Shown here piece by piece: positions 37,812-40,157 of a stretch of 40,157 nucleotides of DNA. The stretch is from Chromatiales bacterium (GTDB taxonomy: Bacteria; Pseudomonadota; Gammaproteobacteria; SZUA-152): the NCBI GenBank assembly GCA_026982555.1, contig JALSGT010000154.1:1-40157 (forward strand). Direction: 5' to 3'. The stretch's first letter is position 1, and each line of letters starts with the position of its first letter. Made by a program: the position numbers and the translations under genes. The notes under the pieces are model-generated. The model made no database searches. It saw only the letters and a list, made by a program, of their open reading frames with translations, and was not told the origin of the DNA.

Positions 37812-38087
37812 TCATGGCTTTTTCTCCACCTGTTTCACAATCACCACCTCATCCATTTCAGGGTTCACCATGCGCAGTTTTTCCCGGGCAATACGTTCCA
37901 CCCGGCTGTGCGTCGCCCAGGTACCCTGCTCTAACTGCAACTGTCCCCATTCCACATTCATTTGATCACGCACTTTCTCCAGCGCCTGCAATGCCACAAA
38001 CCGTTTACGGCTCTGATGCTTGGCCTCGATCACACCCACCGCCGAAACCAGCACCGCCAAAATCATTATCACCAGCAATTTGTTCAT
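37812..38087 (-). CDS. ftsL: Cell division protein FtsL
   Basis: A 91-residue bitopic protein with a membrane helix at the N-terminus (about 3-21) and a periplasmic coiled coil (VALQALEKVRDQMNVEWGQLQLEQGTWATHSRVERIAREKL). FtsL joins FtsQ and FtsB and activates FtsW/FtsI. The sequence is poorly conserved in general. The call rests on size, topology, the W...QLQLEQ...R.ERIARE.L pattern and its place between rsmH and ftsI. The ribosome site is weak, 13 bases after rsmH. Confidence 0.9.
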   Translation of the reverse strand: MNKLLVIMILAVLVSAVGVIEAKHQSRKRFVALQALEKVRDQMNVEWGQLQLEQGTWATHSRVERIAREKLRMVNPEMDEVVIVKQVEKKP

Positions 38088-38100
38088 TCAACACAGCCAT

Positions 38101-39048
38101 TCAATGCAACCGCTCCGCCACACGCAACACCGCACTGCGGGCACGCGGATTGGCTGCAATTTCCTCCTCACTGGCCCGGGTCGCCTTGCCAATCAGCTTG
38201 ACGCGCGGCGACAACGCCGACTGCGGAATCGGTAAATCCGGCGGAAAGTCATCCCCCCGCGCCTCTTTGCGCAACAGGCGTTTAACGATACGGTCTTCCA
38301 GAGAGTGAAAACTGATCACCGCCAGTCGCCCACCGGGCCGCAACACCTCAAGCGCCTGTGGCAAACATTGTTTAAGATCATCCAGCTCACCATTAATAAA
38401 AATACGAATCGCCTGAAAACTGCGCGTCGCCGGGTCTTTACCTTTTTCATGCACAGGACTGGCCTCAGCGATTAATGTCGCCAATTGACGGGTCGTGCTA
38501 ATAGGGTTTTCCTCACGCGCCTTCACGATGGCGTAAGCAATGCGTTTGGCAAACTTCTCCTCGCCGTATTCACGTAGCACCCGGCGAATATCATATTCCT
38601 CAGCCCGCGCCAGCCACTGGGCTGCACTCTGTCCGCTTCCCGGGTCCATGCGCATATCGAGATCACCGTCATGGCGAAAACTGAAGCCCCGTTCCGGGTC
38701 ATCCAGCTGGGGAGACGACACCCCGAGATCCAGAAGAATCCCGTCCACGCCACCGGTTTCCGACGCCTGCCACTCTTTCTCTCGCACCAGCCGCTCCAAT
38801 TCAGTGAATGAGCCCTGCGCAATGCTGAAACGCGAATCCGCGCCAAACCGGCTCTTTGCGGCAATTACCGCCTGTGGATCCTTATCAATGGCCAATAACC
38901 GCCCTTGAGAACCCAGACGATCCAGAATGGCACCGGCGTGACCACCCCGACCGAAAGTGCCGTCTACGTAGATGCCGTCGGGCCGGATAGCCAGCGCCGT
39001 CAACACCTCCTTAAACAACACCGGCTGATGCGAGAAATCTTCGCTCAT
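38101..39048 (-). CDS. rsmH: 16S rRNA (cytosine(1402)-N4)-methyltransferase
   Basis: A 315-residue RsmH (MraW), the S-adenosylmethionine-dependent enzyme that methylates N4 of C1402 of 16S r[39 protein letters not shown] contains the SAM-binding loop, and [23 protein letters not shown] and [15 protein letters not shown] are family blocks. It starts five bases after the mraZ stop (TAACGCCGATG), with no strong ribosome site of its own, so it is probably coupled to mraZ translation. Confidence 0.97.
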   Translation of the reverse strand: MSEDFSHQPVLFKEVLTALAIRPDGIYVDGTFGRGGHAGAILDRLGSQGRLLAIDKDPQAVIAAKSRFGADSRFSIAQGSFTELERLVREKEWQASETGGVDGILLDLGVSSPQLDDPERGFSFRHDGDLDMRMDPGSGQSAAQWLARAEEYDIRRVLREYGEEKFAKRIAYAIVKAREENPISTTRQLATLIAEASPVHEKGKDPATRSFQAIRIFINGELDDLKQCLPQALEVLRPGGRLAVISFHSLEDRIVKRLLRKEARGDDFPPDLPIPQSALSPRVKLIGKATRASEEEIAANPRARSAVLRVAERLH

Positions 39049-39053
39049 CGGCG

Positions 39054-39509
39054 TTATAACGACATCGTCTCCATCTCTGCGGGCAAATCACCAAGATCAT
39101 CGCCCGCCGCCATCCAGTCACTACGGCTTTCTGTCCACAACTCCTCATTCCATAACTCAAATTTATTGCTCTGCCCGATCAACACCACACGTTTTTCCAG
39201 ATCCGCGAATTCACGCAACGGCGGCGGCACCAGCAAACGACCTGTACCATCCATTTCCACCTCAGTCGCGTGACCAATCAACATCCGCTGCAAACGGCGG
39301 GCCTGCCTGTTAAAACTGGGCAGTTTTTGTAACTTGCGTTCAACCACTTCCCATTCCTGCAAGGGGTACAACAATAAACAGCGATCACTGTTATCCACCG
39401 TGATCACCATCTGGCCGTCACAGGTATCCGACAGCCGCTGACGATAGCGCGTAGGCATAGCCACGCGCCCTTTGGCGTCCAGATTGAGAGCATTAACCCC
39501 TCGAAACAA
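39054..39509 (-). CDS. mraZ: Transcriptional regulator MraZ
   Basis: A 151-residue MraZ with two AbrB/SpoVT-like repeats: [22 protein letters not shown] and [22 protein letters not shown]. MraZ forms a ring and binds direct repeats ahead of its own gene, controlling the division cluster. The start is TTG 39509. The MFRG N-terminus is the family norm, and AGGAGC lies eight bases before it, so TTG is well supported. It is the first gene after the promoter. Confidence 0.96.
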   Translation of the reverse strand: MFRGVNALNLDAKGRVAMPTRYRQRLSDTCDGQMVITVDNSDRCLLLYPLQEWEVVERKLQKLPSFNRQARRLQRMLIGHATEVEMDGTGRLLVPPPLREFADLEKRVVLIGQSNKFELWNEELWTESRSDWMAAGDDLGDLPAEMETMSL

Positions 39510-39562
39510 TTTTTTTAGCTCCTTGATACAACTCGGTACAACAAACCAATGCCCGCACAGTG

Positions 39563-39586
39563 TCTACAACAGCATCTACAACAACA
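39563..39586. repeat. 12-bp tandem duplication in the mraZ leader
   Basis: TCTACAACAGCA is followed directly by TCTACAACAACA, 11 of 12 bases identical. It lies in the transcribed leader 54-77 bases before the mraZ start. Function is unknown; it may be a simple slippage duplication. Confidence 0.7.
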
Positions 39587-39670
39587 GTGCCACGCTTGAT
39601 GTGACAGTATGATCATCCACGTATTCACCACGTTGAGACCCTACTTCTAACGGCAGCGGATTCAAAAAAT

Positions 39671-39707
39671 CCACAATTAACCACTTTTCTCCACATTATT
39701 GCACCAC
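39671..39707 (-). promoter_or_regulatory. Array of GTGG repeats, probable MraZ boxes
   Basis: On the minus strand GTGG occurs at 39707, 39694, 39684 and 39674 (5' base). The last three are exactly ten bases apart, and the first lies 13 bases upstream and overlaps the -10 box. In E. coli MraZ binds three TGGG-type repeats, also with a ten-base period, between promoter and gene. Placement and spacing support autoregulation here; the core word differs slightly. Confidence 0.65.
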
Positions 39708-39735
39708 TATAGGTAGCGTAATCCCCTACTGTCAA
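39706..39735 (-). promoter_or_regulatory. Promoter of the mraZ/division cluster
   Basis: Read on the minus strand, a perfect -35 TTGACA (39735-39730) and a -10 TATAGT (39711-39706, five of six) are separated by 18 bases. Transcription would start near 39699, giving a leader of about 190 bases. This is the best promoter match in the window and faces the first gene of the cluster. Confidence 0.75.
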
Positions 39736-39920
39736 GAAAATAACGCGCCAAAGAACAGAAAAAACCTGCTTTCCACACAATGACTTAGAGCGACCTGTTC
39801 AAAAGTCATCCAATCGAAAACCGAGTATTTTTATGTAATCAAATCGTTGGTAAATGAACTTAAAGTAAAACCTTAAGAAGAAACCAAAAGAGGGTTGGGT
39901 ATTATTCCCAAAAATAAAAA

Positions 39921-39939
39921 ATGGTTACTTTTTAACCAT
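39921..39939 (-). terminator. AT-rich hairpin with T-run downstream of rnpB
   Basis: ATGGTTA (39921-39927) and TAACCAT (39933-39939) form a perfect seven-base stem with a five-base loop. On the minus strand it is followed by TTTTTTATTTTT. The stem is weak in energy, so it may be a back-up terminator for rnpB read-through. Confidence 0.4.
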
Positions 39940-39998
39940 AAAAAGAGAAATAAAAGCGGGAAGATCAAAGCAGGAAAACGCACACGCGGGCTGCGCAC

Positions 39999-40030
39999 AA
40001 AAACCGGCATGCCCTGTAAAAATGACCGGC
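39999..40030 (-). terminator. Intrinsic terminator of rnpB
   Basis: On the minus strand CCGG(T)CAT pairs with ATGCCGG, with one bulged T and an eleven-base loop, and is followed by TTTTT. It begins about 17 bases after the predicted end of the RNase P RNA. Confidence 0.55.
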
Positions 40031-40046
40031 AGATAAAAAAGATAAT

Positions 40047-40157
40047 AGGGTGGAAGTCGGCCTGTAAGCCGGGTTCTGTCGTGAACAGTCATTCATCTGG
40101 CCAACGTGTCACCACGCAGCTCAAGCAACCTACCCGGGAACTTATGCGGGCCACATC
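40047..40157 (-). ncRNA. rnpB: RNase P RNA, 3' end (partial)
   Basis: The minus strand contains ACAGAACCCGGCTTA followed by CAGGCCGACTTCCACCC, the strongly conserved 3' end of bacterial type A RNase P RNA, the catalytic part of the tRNA 5'-maturation enzyme. The 5' portion lies beyond the window. The exact 3' end is estimated from similarity to E. coli rnpB. rnpB next to mraZ is also the arrangement in Pseudomonas. Confidence 0.93.

Larger units (their letters stand above)
39510..40045. other. Gene-free region between rnpB and mraZ
   Basis: It contains, in minus-strand order, the rnpB terminator, an AT-rich hairpin, a sigma70-type promoter with repeat boxes, and a leader of about 190 bases before mraZ. 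It is AT-rich, with many A-tracts between 39840 and 39960. A seven-base inverted repeat ATGACTT/AAGTCAT lies at 39780-39809. No credible gene is present. Confidence 0.7.

Overview
The window looks like a chromosomal segment of a sulfur-oxidising gammaproteobacterium. The evidence is a full oxidative-type dsr cluster (dsrAB with dsrEFH and dsrL) joined to a cell-division and cell-wall block in the order known from Pseudomonas and other Gammaproteobacteria (Nudix/ThiE - argJ - secA - M23 peptidase - dciA - lpxC - ftsZ ... mraZ - rnpB). No plasmid, phage, CRISPR, transposase or tRNA gene is visible, and the genus cannot be fixed from the sequence alone.

Layout. (1) 1-1310, plus strand: the 3' part of a heavy-metal RND efflux pump gene, overlapping by 4 bp a small PII-like gene. 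(2) 1311-1988: gene-free, with a perfect 25-bp-arm palindrome inside a wider inverted-repeat element and interleaved inverted repeats ahead of dsrA. (3) 1989-13119, plus strand: dsrA-B-E-F-H-C-M-K-L-J-O-P. Several spacers inside this run carry short palindromic repeats. dsrN, dsrR and dsrS do not follow dsrP. (4) 13179-39509, almost all minus strand: Nudix-ThiE fusion, argJ, secA, M23 peptidase, then (dciA on plus) lpxC, ftsZ, ftsA, ftsQ, ddlB, murB, murC, murG, ftsW, murD, mraY, murF, murE, ftsI, ftsL, rsmH, mraZ. Transcription runs from mraZ towards lpxC, and most murC-to-ftsI junctions overlap by 1-8 bp. (5) 39510-40157: the mraZ leader, a good sigma70-type promoter with GTGG repeats at 10-bp spacing (probable MraZ boxes), a terminator, and the 3' end of rnpB on the minus strand.

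How the genes work together. In the known pathway DsrEFH passes sulfane sulfur to DsrC, DsrAB oxidises it to sulfite, DsrL moves electrons between DsrAB and NAD(P)H, and the membrane complex DsrMKJOP handles the DsrC thiol/trisulfide and links it to the quinone pool and periplasm. The dcw block makes UDP-MurNAc-pentapeptide (MurB-F, Ddl), lipid I/II (MraY, MurG) and the division machine (FtsZ, A, Q, W, I, L); LpxC commits to lipid A and SecA drives secretion.

I did not find a clearly new multi-gene system. The points most worth a second look are a DsrH with no cysteine at all (alanine at the position expected for Cys20), a repeat element shared in inverted orientation by the dsrC-dsrM and ftsL-ftsI spacers, a degenerate ThiE-like domain fused to a Nudix hydrolase, the PII-like gene coupled to the RND pump, and the MraZ-box array.
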